Origin: Gordoniibacillus chartarius
GTDB taxonomy: Bacteria; Bacillota; Bacilli; Paenibacillales; NBRC-103111
NCBI RefSeq assembly: GCF_042432825.1
Contig: NZ_JBHLWN010000023.1
Span: 1 to 57,983, forward strand
Direction: 5' to 3'
Length of the DNA stretch: 57,983 nucleotides
The translations under genes were made by a program, and so were the position numbers. Of this stretch, positions 1 to 8,758 are shown piece by piece. Positions within the stretch are counted from its first letter, which is position 1. Every line of letters begins with the position of its first letter. The notes below the pieces were generated by a model, which searched no databases, was not told the origin of the DNA, and was given only the letters and a program-made list of their open reading frames with translations.

Positions 1-58
1 TCTTCAGGAAGTATGCCTTGTTTCAGCCTCAAAAGCCCCCTTAACTCCGAGAGTCTAT

Positions 59-1339
59 TTACATGAGATAACGTAAATAGATGTACGCACTTGACAAAAG
101 AATAGACAAAAGCATGAGCGGGAAGCCATACTTCATATACTGAATAAAGCGAATAGGGTAGCCTTCTTTACCGGACATGCCGGCAACAATCAAGTTTGCG
201 CTGGCTCCAATGAGAGATCCGTTACCTCCGAGGCAAGCGCCAAGCGCCAAGCTCCACCATAGCGACTCCAAGTTGCCGACCCCCATGTGGCCCATCTCCT
301 GAATCATAGGAATCATCGTGGCGACAAACGGGATATTATCCAAAAACGCAGAGGCAATGGCGCTGATCCAGAGGATGAGCATAGCCGCTGCCACCGGATC
401 GCCTCCCGTCAATTCGACGGCCTGGGCGGCCAAGCGGGAGATCACGCCGGTCTCCACCAGACCGGAAACGAGAACAAACAGTCCCACAAAGAAGAAAATC
501 GTCATCCACTCCACCTTCGTAAAGGCCTCTTCCATCTTATGCTCACCTGTTAGCAGAAGGAGCAGGAACGCTCCAGCCATCGCAACGGTGGCCGACTCCA
601 GATGCAGGAGCTGATGAAGGAAGAAGCCGGCAATCGTGAGTCCCAATATAGTTAGACACTGGATCAGCAGCTTCCGGTCTGTCAGCACCTCTTTCTCATC
701 CATATTCATAATGCTTTGCTTAAGCTCCGGTGTCGTCTGAATCCGGCTGCGGAACAGCACGACGAGCAGCGGCACGATGACCGCCATGATGAGTGCCGTG
801 ATGGGAGCCAGATTGAGGATGAATGCCATGAAGGTGAGCTCTTTGACGGCACTCCCGATCATAATGTTCGGCGGATCGCCGATAAGCGTCGCCGTACCGC
901 CGATATTGGCCGCCAGGATCTGCGCAATCAGATAAGGCACAGGATGGACACGAAGCTGCCTCGTGATGCTGAAGGTAACCGGCACCATCAGCAGGACGGT
1001 GGTCACGTTATCCAAAAAGGCGGAGCCCAGGGCCGTAATTAGCGTGAGAGAAACAAGGATTCGGGTCGGATCCCCCTTAGCCTTCTTGGCGGCTACTATT
1101 GCGATATACTTGAACAGGCCGGTTTCCGCCGTGATGTTAACGATTATCATCATTCCTATCAGCAGCCCTAGCGTGTTGAAATCGATGTGATGTAAGGCCT
1201 CTTCCTGATTGACGATACCAAGAACGACCATGAGCACCCCGCCGATCATGGCGACGATGGTCCGGTGTATTTTTTCCGAAATGATGAGTGCGTAAATAAT
1301 TAAAAATATTGATATTGCCCAAATAGCTTGCTGTTCCAT
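59..1339 (-). CDS. ArsB/NhaD-family ion transporter
   Basis: A 426-residue polytopic membrane protein of the ArsB/NhaD (ion transporter) superfamily, which exports ions such as Na+ or arsenite using the proton gradient. The sequence shows about eleven hydrophobic segments and two copies of a signature, FLDNVTTVLLMVPVT in the first half and FLDNIPFVATMIPMI in the second. This is the inverted-repeat architecture of the family. The ATG at 1339 follows a GGGAGG ribosome binding site. It is the last minus-strand gene before the left edge and is separated from the next upstream gene by a terminator, so it is probably transcribed alone. The substrate cannot be read from sequence; Na+/H+ exchange and anion export are both possible. 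Confidence 0.85.
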   Translation of the reverse strand: MEQQAIWAISIFLIIYALIISEKIHRTIVAMIGGVLMVVLGIVNQEEALHHIDFNTLGLLIGMMIIVNITAETGLFKYIAIVAAKKAKGDPTRILVSLTLITALGSAFLDNVTTVLLMVPVTFSITRQLRVHPVPYLIAQILAANIGGTATLIGDPPNIMIGSAVKELTFMAFILNLAPITALIMAVIVPLLVVLFRSRIQTTPELKQSIMNMDEKEVLTDRKLLIQCLTILGLTIAGFFLHQLLHLESATVAMAGAFLLLLLTGEHKMEEAFTKVEWMTIFFFVGLFVLVSGLVETGVISRLAAQAVELTGGDPVAAAMLILWISAIASAFLDNIPFVATMIPMIQEMGHMGVGNLESLWWSLALGACLGGNGSLIGASANLIVAGMSGKEGYPIRFIQYMKYGFPLMLLSILLSSAYIYLRYLM

Positions 1340-1420
1340 AATACCTCCCGAATGGCTGCTTATGTCTTATAGGTAATCCCCAACATTTCGCCGAATATCG
1401 AACCATCCCCTCTCGCAAAT

Positions 1421-1448
1421 GAAAAAGGAGCCTGGTTTGACAGACTCC
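1421..1448 (-). terminator. Rho-independent terminator
   Basis: On the minus strand an 8-bp stem (GGAGTCTG with CAGGCTCC, one G-T pair) has a six-base loop and is followed by five T residues. It lies about 100 bases past the stop of the propeptide gene and upstream of the NhaD-type transporter gene. Confidence 0.75.
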
Positions 1449-1545
1449 TCCGGCTACGTAACTATTTTTACAGTTCCATTATAAGGATCAAAGAGGCTTT
1501 AGTAAAGGCGCGTTCAGCAACCCTCTTTATTGCCATCAAAAACCC

Positions 1546-2214
1546 TTACTTAATGATTCTTCCCGTTATGGAATGTATCATGAGCGAAGCCGGCAGGCCA
1601 TCCCTCTCATAGTTCACTACATAAACAAGAGGTACGCCTGTCCTGCTGGGCAGGTAGCACTGGTCAATATGTATCGTTTTACTTCCCTGAAGAGAATGAT
1701 CGGAGCTTAAAGCGATTTTCATGGCTTCGTCCTTTGTCACCGCGGGGTACATCGGCCGGCCTAATCGCTGCTTTTCAAGACCCGTGTCTAAGGACCCTTC
1801 AATCCTTCTTATGCTCCCGGATCGATCCAGGTCTATCGTCAACAGATTTCCACACACAGGCTTGTTGTACAGCTGACGCTGCAAATATACCTTTAAGACA
1901 TCATCGCTCTGCTCGATGCTCACGATCTTCAAGTCATCCTTGACTCTTTTCAATCCGTAAAGCGTCTTGATACTATCTAAATAAGCATAGGAGATCCATC
2001 CGGGGGAGTGTGCAGACGGTTCGGTCAGCTTCCCGGCCAATAGCTTAGGCGATTGAACGGTCTCATCCCACTCCATGGTAAGAGTACCTTCACTCTGCTC
2101 GTACATACGTTGCAGCACCTTAGCTGATTGTTTTGGATACTGTGGATTTTCAAGAAAAGGCGCATTGTTTAACAATGAACTGATCAGCGAAAGACTTATC
2201 ATGAAACAGTACAT
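1546..2214 (-). CDS. Secreted orphan M4-protease propeptide-like protein (FTP + PepSY)
   Basis: A 222-residue protein of unknown role. Residues 1-16 are hydrophobic and could act as a signal sequence, although the usual positive N-terminus is missing. About residues 80-150 resemble the FTP (fungalysin/thermolysin propeptide) fold, and about 155-222 resemble a PepSY unit (VTKDEAMKIALSSD, then VPLVYVVNYERDG and a closing SITGRIIK). In thermolysin-type proteases these units precede an HExxH catalytic domain, but here the protein stops and no protease gene is adjacent. The ATG at 2214 follows AGGAGGTG. It may inhibit or chaperone a protease encoded elsewhere, or be a remnant. The domain call is from pattern recognition only. 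Confidence 0.65.
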   Translation of the reverse strand: MYCFMISLSLISSLLNNAPFLENPQYPKQSAKVLQRMYEQSEGTLTMEWDETVQSPKLLAGKLTEPSAHSPGWISYAYLDSIKTLYGLKRVKDDLKIVSIEQSDDVLKVYLQRQLYNKPVCGNLLTIDLDRSGSIRRIEGSLDTGLEKQRLGRPMYPAVTKDEAMKIALSSDHSLQGSKTIHIDQCYLPSRTGVPLVYVVNYERDGLPASLMIHSITGRIIK

Positions 2215-2279
2215 CCGACACCTCCTAGCTATATTTTGGGAAATGTCGGTTGAATTTATTCCGAATTATCTCGAGAAAA

Positions 2280-2704
2280 CTAAATAAAAGCTTCCCCTTA
2301 ACCACAATTCCGTAGAAGGAGAGCTTGCCGAGTACATATAATCGAAGGTGCTAACGGGTTAACACGCTTGCATCCGAACTTCTGTCACCACACGCTGCCT
2401 GCCGCATGCAGCCATCTGTGACGGCCCCGCTCTTTGCTCCTCAGAAGCATCAGGGCAAACAATTGGGTTGCCTGGGGTCCATGAAAACCGAGGAAATGAA
2501 CCGCTTAATACCGTTACAGGTACGATTATAGACCAGGCTGCCACCCGGTCTATAATCGTAAATATTACGATTAAAATCTTATAATACTCATTGCCACCTG
2601 CTGCGTCAATAGTCGGTTCCGATTCCCGCTGAGCTTGTCATTACAGCAAAATCAGGCTTCTTGTAATCTTTATGATTTTGAGTTCACTTCACATTTTTGA
2701 TTAA
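2280..2704. other. Intergenic stretch without a recognisable gene
   Basis: About 425 bases between the propeptide gene and the manD-like gene. I see no convincing coding frame; a short minus-strand frame at 2359-2544 has no ribosome binding site and no recognisable product. The only clear structure is the nested palindrome at 2521-2573. Confidence 0.6.
2521..2573. repeat. Nested inverted repeats sharing a TACGATTA core
   Basis: A perfect 14-bp inverted repeat (TACGATTATAGACC, 2521-2534, and its complement, 2547-2560) flanks a 12-base loop. Its right arm overlaps a second perfect 9-bp palindrome (TAATCGTAA, 2553-2561, and TTACGATTA, 2565-2573) with a three-base centre. The octamer TACGATTA or its complement therefore occurs three times in 53 bases. 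No T-run follows on either strand, so it does not look like a standard terminator. Confidence 0.8.
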
Positions 2705-3901
2705 TCAAGGACGAGCCGATGTACCGTCTGGCAAACGTGCTAGTGTCCATTTGGGAAGCTCGTTCAAACATGGATACTTCTTTGCCTTCTCTTCATCGAT
2801 ATCAATGCCGAATCCTGGAAGATCATTCGGATACACATATCCATCCTTTTCTTCAGGACAACCGGAGAATACTTCGTAAACTTCTTCTTTAAACCCGTTC
2901 CATTCCTGAATGCCGAAATTGATGCTACTGATGTCCAAATGGACATTTGCCGCATGTCCCACTGGAGAAACATCCCCCGGTCCATGCCACGCGGTCCTAA
3001 TTCCAAACGCCTCTGCCATAGAAGTCATTTTCTTAGCCGGAGTGATTCCTCCAACTTGGCTGACATGCACACGGATAAAGTCTATCAATCGATTAGACAT
3101 AAGTGGAAGCCACTCGTTCGGGTTGTTAAATAGTTCTCCCATGGCAATGGGAGTCACGGTATGCTGACGAATTGTTCTATACCATTCGATTTGTTCTGGC
3201 GGCAGTGCGTCCTCCAAGTAGAACAGCTTAAACGGTTCCATTTGCTTAGCAAATGCTACCGCATCGATAGGAGCCAGTCGTTCATGAACATCGTGTATAA
3301 ATTCAATCTCCCAGCCAATCTTCCCACGCAAGTGCTCGAACAACTCGACGATCCCTCTCATATAAGCCTTCGGATCGTAATAGACGCCGTCCAATGCGTT
3401 CCTAGGTTTGATGATTCTCTGGTCACGGCCGCCGTATAACCCCATCTGGCACCGCACATAGCGTACGCCTTGATCCATATATGATCTTACATTTTCCTCT
3501 ACTTCTTCTTTACATGATCCATCGGCATGCTTGTAAATAGCAGCGCCTTCCCGACATTTGCCGCCAAGCAGCTGAAAGACCGGCAATCCGGCAATTTTAC
3601 CTTTGATATCCCACAACGCCATATCGACACCGGAAAGAGCATTGTTAAATTCAGGTCCATTCCGCCAATAACCGCTGACCATTGCTGTTTGCCAAATGTC
3701 TTCGATACGGTGTACGTCTTTTCCAATTAAGAAAGGCTTTAAGTAATGTTCAACAGCTGAGGCAACGGTCAAATATCTTTGGGTAAATGTAGCGCATCCC
3801 AAGCCATAAAGACCCGGTTCCGAAGTTTCAATCTTAACTACCACCAAGTTAATCCCTTCCGGGGCGGTCAGTATTGTTTTTACATCGCGTATAGTAATCA
3901 T
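2705..3901 (-). CDS. Enolase-superfamily sugar-acid dehydratase (RspA/ManD type)
   Basis: A 398-residue member of the mandelate racemase/enolase superfamily, closest by motif to RspA and D-mannonate/D-gluconate dehydratases. These remove water from aldonic acids to give 2-keto-3-deoxy acids in the cytoplasm. The N-terminal capping domain includes NNALSGVDMALWDIKGK. The barrel carries the expected metal-ligand regions FIHDVHERL, YLEDALPPEQ and AMGELFNNP, and the subgroup motif AWHGPGDVSPVGHAAN. It is the last gene of an operon with two sugar-type ABC permeases and a binding protein, which suggests that the importer takes up the enzyme's substrate or a precursor. Many ManD-like proteins have low activity, so the exact acid is uncertain. 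Confidence 0.85.
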   Translation of the reverse strand: MITIRDVKTILTAPEGINLVVVKIETSEPGLYGLGCATFTQRYLTVASAVEHYLKPFLIGKDVHRIEDIWQTAMVSGYWRNGPEFNNALSGVDMALWDIKGKIAGLPVFQLLGGKCREGAAIYKHADGSCKEEVEENVRSYMDQGVRYVRCQMGLYGGRDQRIIKPRNALDGVYYDPKAYMRGIVELFEHLRGKIGWEIEFIHDVHERLAPIDAVAFAKQMEPFKLFYLEDALPPEQIEWYRTIRQHTVTPIAMGELFNNPNEWLPLMSNRLIDFIRVHVSQVGGITPAKKMTSMAEAFGIRTAWHGPGDVSPVGHAANVHLDISSINFGIQEWNGFKEEVYEVFSGCPEEKDGYVYPNDLPGFGIDIDEEKAKKYPCLNELPKWTLARLPDGTSARP

Positions 3902-3926
3902 CTTTGCTTCTCCTATCCGAATAACT

Positions 3927-4769
3927 CTATTGTTTTACGGCACCTGCTGTCAGGCTGCTGATAAAATACTTTTGCAAGAAAATAAAGAGAATGATTAACG
4001 GCAAGCTTGATAAAATAGATGCCGCCATCAAATCGTTCCATACAATCTTATAAAATCCGTTCAATTGGCCAATACCGATCGGTAATGTTTTCATATTCTC
4101 AGAAGTCGTTAAAATAAAGGCAAACATATATTCATTCCAACCCACAATAAATGAATAGATCGCGGTTGCCGCCAAACCGGGCAGAGACAAAGGAAGAATG
4201 ATTTGCACGAATGTACGGACCCGGCCGCATCCATCGATAGTCGCTGCTTCGTCCAACTCTTTTGGTACCCCCTGGAAAAACCCAAGCATTAACCATGTAC
4301 AGAACGGAACCGAAAATGAGATGTAAACCAAGATCAAACCCCAATGGGTATCCACCAGACCAATCGTTTTCAGAACCTTATAGAATGGAATCAGGAGCAT
4401 AATAGATGGAAACATTTGTGTAACTAGTAAAAAGGTCAGGAACGTCCCCCTGCCGCGAAACTGAAAACGTGATACCCCATATCCCGCCAGCGCGGAGAAC
4501 ACTAGAGAAATACCAGTAGAAGCTAAAACTACGATAATACTATTGTAAAAATACGTACCAAACGGATAATCCTTCCATATTCTGGTGAATGATTCTAAAG
4601 TAACGTGTTCTGGGATCCACCTGGGTGGAGTCACCATAACCTCGTCTATCGGTTTCAGTGCCGTCGACATCATCCACAACACTGGAACGAGCACGCATAA
4701 AGATGCAAGTACCAATATCAAATACATGATCAGATTGAATATTCGTCCGTTTCCATTAGTCGTGGTCAT
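3927..4769 (-). CDS. Carbohydrate ABC transporter permease, MalG type
   Basis: A 280-residue inner-membrane permease of the MalG/CUT1 family with six hydrophobic segments. It contains the EAA loop that contacts the ATPase (ELDEAATIDGCGRVRTFVQIILPLSLPG). I chose the ATG at 4769 because AGGAGG lies about ten bases upstream and this start overlaps the preceding permease gene by 14 bases, the pattern of translational coupling; an in-frame ATG at 4799 has no such site. With the MalF-type partner it forms the transmembrane channel of the importer. No ATPase gene is in this operon. Confidence 0.9.
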   Translation of the reverse strand: MTTTNGNGRIFNLIMYLILVLASLCVLVPVLWMMSTALKPIDEVMVTPPRWIPEHVTLESFTRIWKDYPFGTYFYNSIIVVLASTGISLVFSALAGYGVSRFQFRGRGTFLTFLLVTQMFPSIMLLIPFYKVLKTIGLVDTHWGLILVYISFSVPFCTWLMLGFFQGVPKELDEAATIDGCGRVRTFVQIILPLSLPGLAATAIYSFIVGWNEYMFAFILTTSENMKTLPIGIGQLNGFYKIVWNDLMAASILSSLPLIILFIFLQKYFISSLTAGAVKQ

Positions 4770-5637
4770 TTCCGAACAGCCTCCTGTATAAAAATCCAAT
4801 CAAGAAGCATACAAAGAACACGATGACTGCCATTGCTGCTGCTTTACCGTAATCAAAGAATTGGAATGCTTGTTTGAAGATATCGATGCTTACTACATTT
4901 GTGGCGTCTCCCGGCCCACCCTCAGTCAGCAGCCAAATCATCGTAAAATGTTTGAACCACCAGACCGTATCTAGGATCAGGGTTACCACGATGACAGGAA
5001 GCAAACCAGGCATTGTAACATACCGGAACGACTGCATCCGATTACAGCCATCGATCTTGGCCGCTTCATAGGTGTCCTGCGATATCGACTGAAGACCGGC
5101 AAGAACCATCATCATCACCATCGGATAACCCTTCCATACGCAAACAATGACAATGGCAATAAATGCGTAAGATGCGTCACCTAACCAAGAAATCGGATCA
5201 TTGACCACATGAAGGCGCATTAGGACGTCGTTAAAGAGGCCATACATCGGATTGAACAACCACTTCCACAGCAACCCGACCACTACTTCCGGCAGCAACC
5301 ATGGGAGAATGAGGATTGTCCGAAACACGGTTATACCCGGCAATTTCATATTTAGAACCAGCCCAAGAACAATTCCGATTGCGAAATGGCCAAGTACGGT
5401 CAACAACGTATATTTCAGCGTCATGATTATATTTCCGACGAACTGAAAGGATGAAAAAATGTTTACATAATTGCTCAATGCGACGAAATTCCATTTGTTG
5501 ACCAAGTTGGTATTAAAAAAACTGATGTATGCTCCGTAAAATAAAGGATATGTAACCAACAATAAGAGCGTAATGGCAGCCGGAAGAATGAATCCATAAG
5601 CGGCCCACCACTCTTTTCTAACGATTGCGTTCTTCAT
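4756..5637 (-). CDS. Carbohydrate ABC transporter permease, MalF type
   Basis: A 293-residue inner-membrane permease of the MalF/CUT1 family. It has about six membrane spans and the EAA coupling motif (QDTYEAAKIDGCNRMQSF) near residues 185-205. The ATG at 5637 follows GGAGGGGG. It lies downstream of the binding-protein gene and overlaps the MalG-type gene, so the three are almost certainly one transcript. It should pair with the MalG-type subunit and a CUT1 ATPase such as MsmX. Confidence 0.9.
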   Translation of the reverse strand: MKNAIVRKEWWAAYGFILPAAITLLLLVTYPLFYGAYISFFNTNLVNKWNFVALSNYVNIFSSFQFVGNIIMTLKYTLLTVLGHFAIGIVLGLVLNMKLPGITVFRTILILPWLLPEVVVGLLWKWLFNPMYGLFNDVLMRLHVVNDPISWLGDASYAFIAIVIVCVWKGYPMVMMMVLAGLQSISQDTYEAAKIDGCNRMQSFRYVTMPGLLPVIVVTLILDTVWWFKHFTMIWLLTEGGPGDATNVVSIDIFKQAFQFFDYGKAAAMAVIVFFVCFLIGFLYRRLFGNDHD

Positions 5638-5720
5638 TGTCCCCCTCCTTTCCGTTCATAAGCTTTCTGAAGAAGGGATTCCTTCTTCAGAAAGCCAACG
5701 GGGAAAAAATGTGTATTCAC

Positions 5721-7061
5721 TTATTTTCCTTCTTTTGAAATTAACTCATTCGCTCGCGCTGCTGCTTTTTTCATGGCTTCGTCTGCCGTTATTTTTGAAT
5801 TTGAAGCCAGCAAGGCTTGATAAGCTTCAGCTACGATATCATAGAACTGCGAATACGTGGAAATGGTCGGTGCATGATAAGCGTATTGAAGGGCTTTTAC
5901 GAATCCAGCCTTATCAGGCGCACTGAGCGATGGGCTTGAGGCCAGTTGTTCTTTCGTCGGCAATGGGCCGGTCGCATCGGTAAACTTAAGGACGTTTTCA
6001 TTACTCAATACAAATTTTAGATAATCTGCAACCGCTTCCTTGTTCTTGCTTGCAGCTGAAACAGAATATCCAAGCAACCCAAAAGTTGCAGAATGCTTTT
6101 CCTTCATTGGTACGGGGGCACTGTACAGTTTCCCTTTCAAATCCGGGTTTTGAGAGATGATTGTGCCGAGTGCATTTGGTCCACTGATCAACATAGCTGC
6201 CTTACCGGAGGCTACCATGCTGGCTGCTTCGGGGAACCCGGTTTCCGTTACGCCTGGAGGCACGACCTTGTATTTATTATTGAGATCAGCATAGAATTGA
6301 AGCGCATCCTTAGCTTTAGCCGTATCCAGATCAGTCACCCATTTACCACTAGCATCTTTGTGTACTTCCTCCGCACCAAAGGAGCGAAGAACTGGTAAGA
6401 ATCGGGTTCCGCCTGATGTATTGCGCGTACCAATCATTGCAAAGCCCCATTGATCCAGTTTGCCGTCACCATTCGTATCTTTGGTCAGTTTTTGAGCAGC
6501 GGCAAGGAAATCGTCCCATGTTTCCGGAGCTTTGAGACCTTCCTTTTCAAACATATCTGCGCGATAAATCAATGCCTGAGGTGTTGATGTCCATGGGATG
6601 AATTGCAATTTTCCGTCAATACTGGACTCCTCAATTACATTCGAATAAAACTCCTTCAAATAATCGGCGCCCAATAGTTTAGTTAAATCCTCTGTGACAT
6701 TCATGCCATAGGCGTTATACATAAATTCCGGTGTATTTGTAAACGCATCCGGCATCTGGTTAGCCGCGGCAAGAACAGATATTTTCTTGTACATGTCGTT
6801 CATGGGAACCCCCATAAACTCGATTTTGACATTTGGATGCTGTTTCATGTATGCCTCTGCGATTTCTTTCTCAATATCTCCGCCTGGTTTTTCTGTTTGT
6901 GTTGCAGACATAATAGTTAAAGTGATTGGCTTATCTGCCCCTCCCGACGCTTGTCCTGCAGTCGATCCCTTATCCGCATTGTCCGTTTTCGATGAGCAAC
7001 CGATCATACTTGCACTTAAAACCACAGCCAAGGAAATCATTGAAACCCTTTTCATTTTCAT
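5721..7061 (-). CDS. Sugar-type ABC transporter substrate-binding lipoprotein
   Basis: A 446-residue extracellular solute-binding protein of the family 1 (MalE-like) type. The N-terminus has a basic start, a hydrophobic core and a lipobox ending MIGC, so the mature protein should be lipid-anchored at that cysteine. The conserved central signature appears as a Thr-Trp-Asp-Asp-Phe segment (ETWDDFLAAAQKLTKDTNGDG). The ATG at 7061 has GGAGGG six bases upstream and is preferred to the TTG two codons earlier. It is first in the importer operon, behind a GntR-type operator. The neighbouring dehydratase suggests a sugar acid or its oligomer as ligand, which is inference. Confidence 0.88.
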   Translation of the reverse strand: MKMKRVSMISLAVVLSASMIGCSSKTDNADKGSTAGQASGGADKPITLTIMSATQTEKPGGDIEKEIAEAYMKQHPNVKIEFMGVPMNDMYKKISVLAAANQMPDAFTNTPEFMYNAYGMNVTEDLTKLLGADYLKEFYSNVIEESSIDGKLQFIPWTSTPQALIYRADMFEKEGLKAPETWDDFLAAAQKLTKDTNGDGKLDQWGFAMIGTRNTSGGTRFLPVLRSFGAEEVHKDASGKWVTDLDTAKAKDALQFYADLNNKYKVVPPGVTETGFPEAASMVASGKAAMLISGPNALGTIISQNPDLKGKLYSAPVPMKEKHSATFGLLGYSVSAASKNKEAVADYLKFVLSNENVLKFTDATGPLPTKEQLASSPSLSAPDKAGFVKALQYAYHAPTISTYSQFYDIVAEAYQALLASNSKITADEAMKKAAARANELISKEGK

Positions 7062-7174
7062 GCTCAACCCTCCAATATTATATAAAAGTTATGTTAAAAG
7101 CAAAGAGTTGTCCTTTCATTGAGATTGACGACTCCATGCTGAATAACCAAAGATTTACACTTATATGATGTATG

Positions 7175-7185
7175 TTGTCATACAA
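7175..7185. promoter_or_regulatory. GntR-type operator upstream of the importer operon
   Basis: TTGTCATACAA is an interrupted palindrome (TTGT and ACAA with a three-base centre). It differs at one base from the site in front of the gntR-type gene (TTGTGATACAA, 7925-7935). It sits about 115 bases upstream of the binding-protein start, in the non-coding gap after the regulator. Its placement suggests control of the importer operon by the adjacent regulator. Confidence 0.6.
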
Positions 7186-7204
7186 GTTGAATGTGAAAAT
7201 ATGA

Positions 7205-7900
7205 TTATTTATTTTTTAATTGCTGTATCTTTTGGCGATTTTCCTTCATTCCTGCCTCAATCAGTTCTTTTGCCTTTTGTGCATCTCTAGTACGAATCGC
7301 TTCATACTGATCGATGTGGCCTTTCAAGCTATCTTCACTAACTCCAAAGACACGATTCAATTCTTCCAGATAGTAGGAAAAGGGCTCTTTCACAGCTTGC
7401 ATAAGTTTAATGAACAAATCATTTTTTGAAGCCTTAACAACGCAAAAATGGAATTCGTAATCGTGAACTGAGTATTTCACATAATCATCTTTGTTAGAAA
7501 GCATTTTTTGCAAAGCTTGGCCAATCTCTTGAATATCCTGTTCATCAGCCCGCTGAACTGCCAAATCAATACACTTGAATTCGATAGTTTCACGGAACTC
7601 CATCATATCTAAAAATTCTTTCTCACTTAGGTTCATTACTGGAAAGAAGCCATTGAGTATGACCTCGTTTACAGAAGGAGAAACAAATGATCCTTTACCA
7701 TGGTGAGTGGTAATGATTCCCAATCCTCTAAGCTTTTGAATTGCACTTCTAACACTAATCCGGCTTACATTAAACATCTGGCATAATTCGTTTTCAGATG
7801 GAATCTTATCGCCAGGCTTCCATTTGGAAGTGATAATGTGGCTTTTAATTTGATCGTATACCTCATCCACCACATTTTGCTTTTCAATAGCCCGTATCAT
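7205..7900 (-). CDS. GntR-family transcriptional regulator (FadR/FCD subfamily)
   Basis: A 231-residue DNA-binding regulator. The N-terminal winged helix-turn-helix is visible in IITSKWKPGDKIPSENELC and SRISVRSAIQKLRGLG, and the remainder resembles the all-helical FCD effector domain that binds organic acids. I place the start at ATG 7900, seven bases after GGAGGTG. A longer frame to 7963 would run through the gene's own operator and promoter. It is the first gene upstream of the importer and dehydratase operon, so it is the probable local regulator, de-repressed by a sugar acid or its breakdown product. Confidence 0.88.
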   Translation of the reverse strand: MIRAIEKQNVVDEVYDQIKSHIITSKWKPGDKIPSENELCQMFNVSRISVRSAIQKLRGLGIITTHHGKGSFVSPSVNEVILNGFFPVMNLSEKEFLDMMEFRETIEFKCIDLAVQRADEQDIQEIGQALQKMLSNKDDYVKYSVHDYEFHFCVVKASKNDLFIKLMQAVKEPFSYYLEELNRVFGVSEDSLKGHIDQYEAIRTRDAQKAKELIEAGMKENRQKIQQLKNK

Positions 7901-7921
7901 TGAATTCACCTCCAAACTCGT

Positions 7922-7938
7922 AACTTGTGATACAAGTT
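7922..7938. promoter_or_regulatory. GntR-type operator (autoregulation)
   Basis: AACTTGTGATACAAGTT is a palindrome with perfect 7-bp arms and a three-base centre. It lies between the putative -10 box and the ribosome binding site of the gntR-type gene, where a bound repressor would block its own transcription. Confidence 0.68.
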
Positions 7939-7963
7939 TATCAAACATTTTCACTTTGTACAA
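7935..7963 (-). promoter_or_regulatory. Sigma-A-type promoter of the gntR-type gene
   Basis: On the minus strand TTGTAC (7963-7958) and TAAACT (7940-7935) are spaced by exactly 17 bases. The -10 box abuts the palindromic operator. Confidence 0.55.
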
Positions 7964-8108
7964 TATATGATTTCATAAATTCCAAAAAAACAAGTTTTTC
8001 ATCGTGCAGGCCTTGGCTCAGCTCCGCGTATTACTGAACAGAAAACTTTAATTAACCACGAGCCTGTTTCGAGACTTGGTATCGTTAATATTGTTGTTTG
8101 TTAATAGT

Positions 8109-8144
8109 AGAACCCTCGGCAAGCATCTCTTTGCCGAGGGTTCT
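8109..8144 (-). terminator. Hairpin terminator after ssrA
   Basis: A perfect 14-bp stem (AGAACCCTCGGCAA and its complement) with an eight-base loop lies 18 bases beyond the 3' end of the tmRNA gene. The T-run is better on the plus-strand side, so it may act in both directions. Confidence 0.65.
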
Positions 8145-8162
8145 TTAAACTAAGTCATATTA

Positions 8163-8523
8163 TGGAGCCGAGGGGAGTCGAACCCCTGTCCGAAAATAAC
8201 GCCACACAGGCTTCTACGGGTGTAGTCACGGTTTTGATGTCACCCTAGAGGCCCCCCGTAACCGGGTCCCCTTCGGGTCAGCCTGATTATCTTCTTCAGC
8301 TAGCCCCAGGCGGAGACTAGACAGCGTATCCCACTAAGAGTGAGCCCCTATCCCGGCACATGGGCGATGCAGAGTAGAAGCACGAGAGCAGGTTATTAAG
8401 CTGCTACTGCGTAGTTAGTTGTACGGTTGCCAGTTAATTGGCGTTCGCGTTGTTATAGTGGACGCAGCCCCACTACCCGCTACCCATGCTCGAACTATTC
8501 CCGTCGAATCCAAGAACGGCCCC
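8163..8523 (-). ncRNA. ssrA: Transfer-messenger RNA (tmRNA)
   Basis: A 361-nucleotide tmRNA that rescues stalled ribosomes and tags the unfinished protein for degradation. The 5' end GGGGCCG pairs with CGGCUCC just before the encoded 3' CCA, forming the alanine-tRNA-like acceptor stem. The 5' region contains the conserved TTGGATTCGACGGG, and the 3' region has the T-arm GGGTTCGACTCCCC. The tag frame (8396-8431) reads GNRTTNYAVAA followed by two TAA codons; the first tag codon is my inference by comparison with Bacillus. The gene follows smpB, whose protein delivers tmRNA to ribosomes. Confidence 0.95.
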
Positions 8524-8758
8524 GCATGTAGTAGGCGATCAAGAGCAGCGGACCAGGGCCGCGATCGATCATCCGATCTTCGCCATAGCCGGGTCGCCGT
8601 CATCTCGACTGCTTCATCAGTATATCATATCCGCGCAAAAAGAAAAGACAGGATTACTGGCAGCCCGTCCGCACAATCCCATGGGAAGATGCAAATCAAC
8701 CCCATCGCACAGCACCATGGCCGTGCAGCCTGCAGCACGCCGCAAGTACGCCTTAGCC

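Noticed and set aside
2359..2544. 61-codon minus-strand frame
   Set aside because: No ribosome binding site and no recognisable product, and its start lies within the palindrome.
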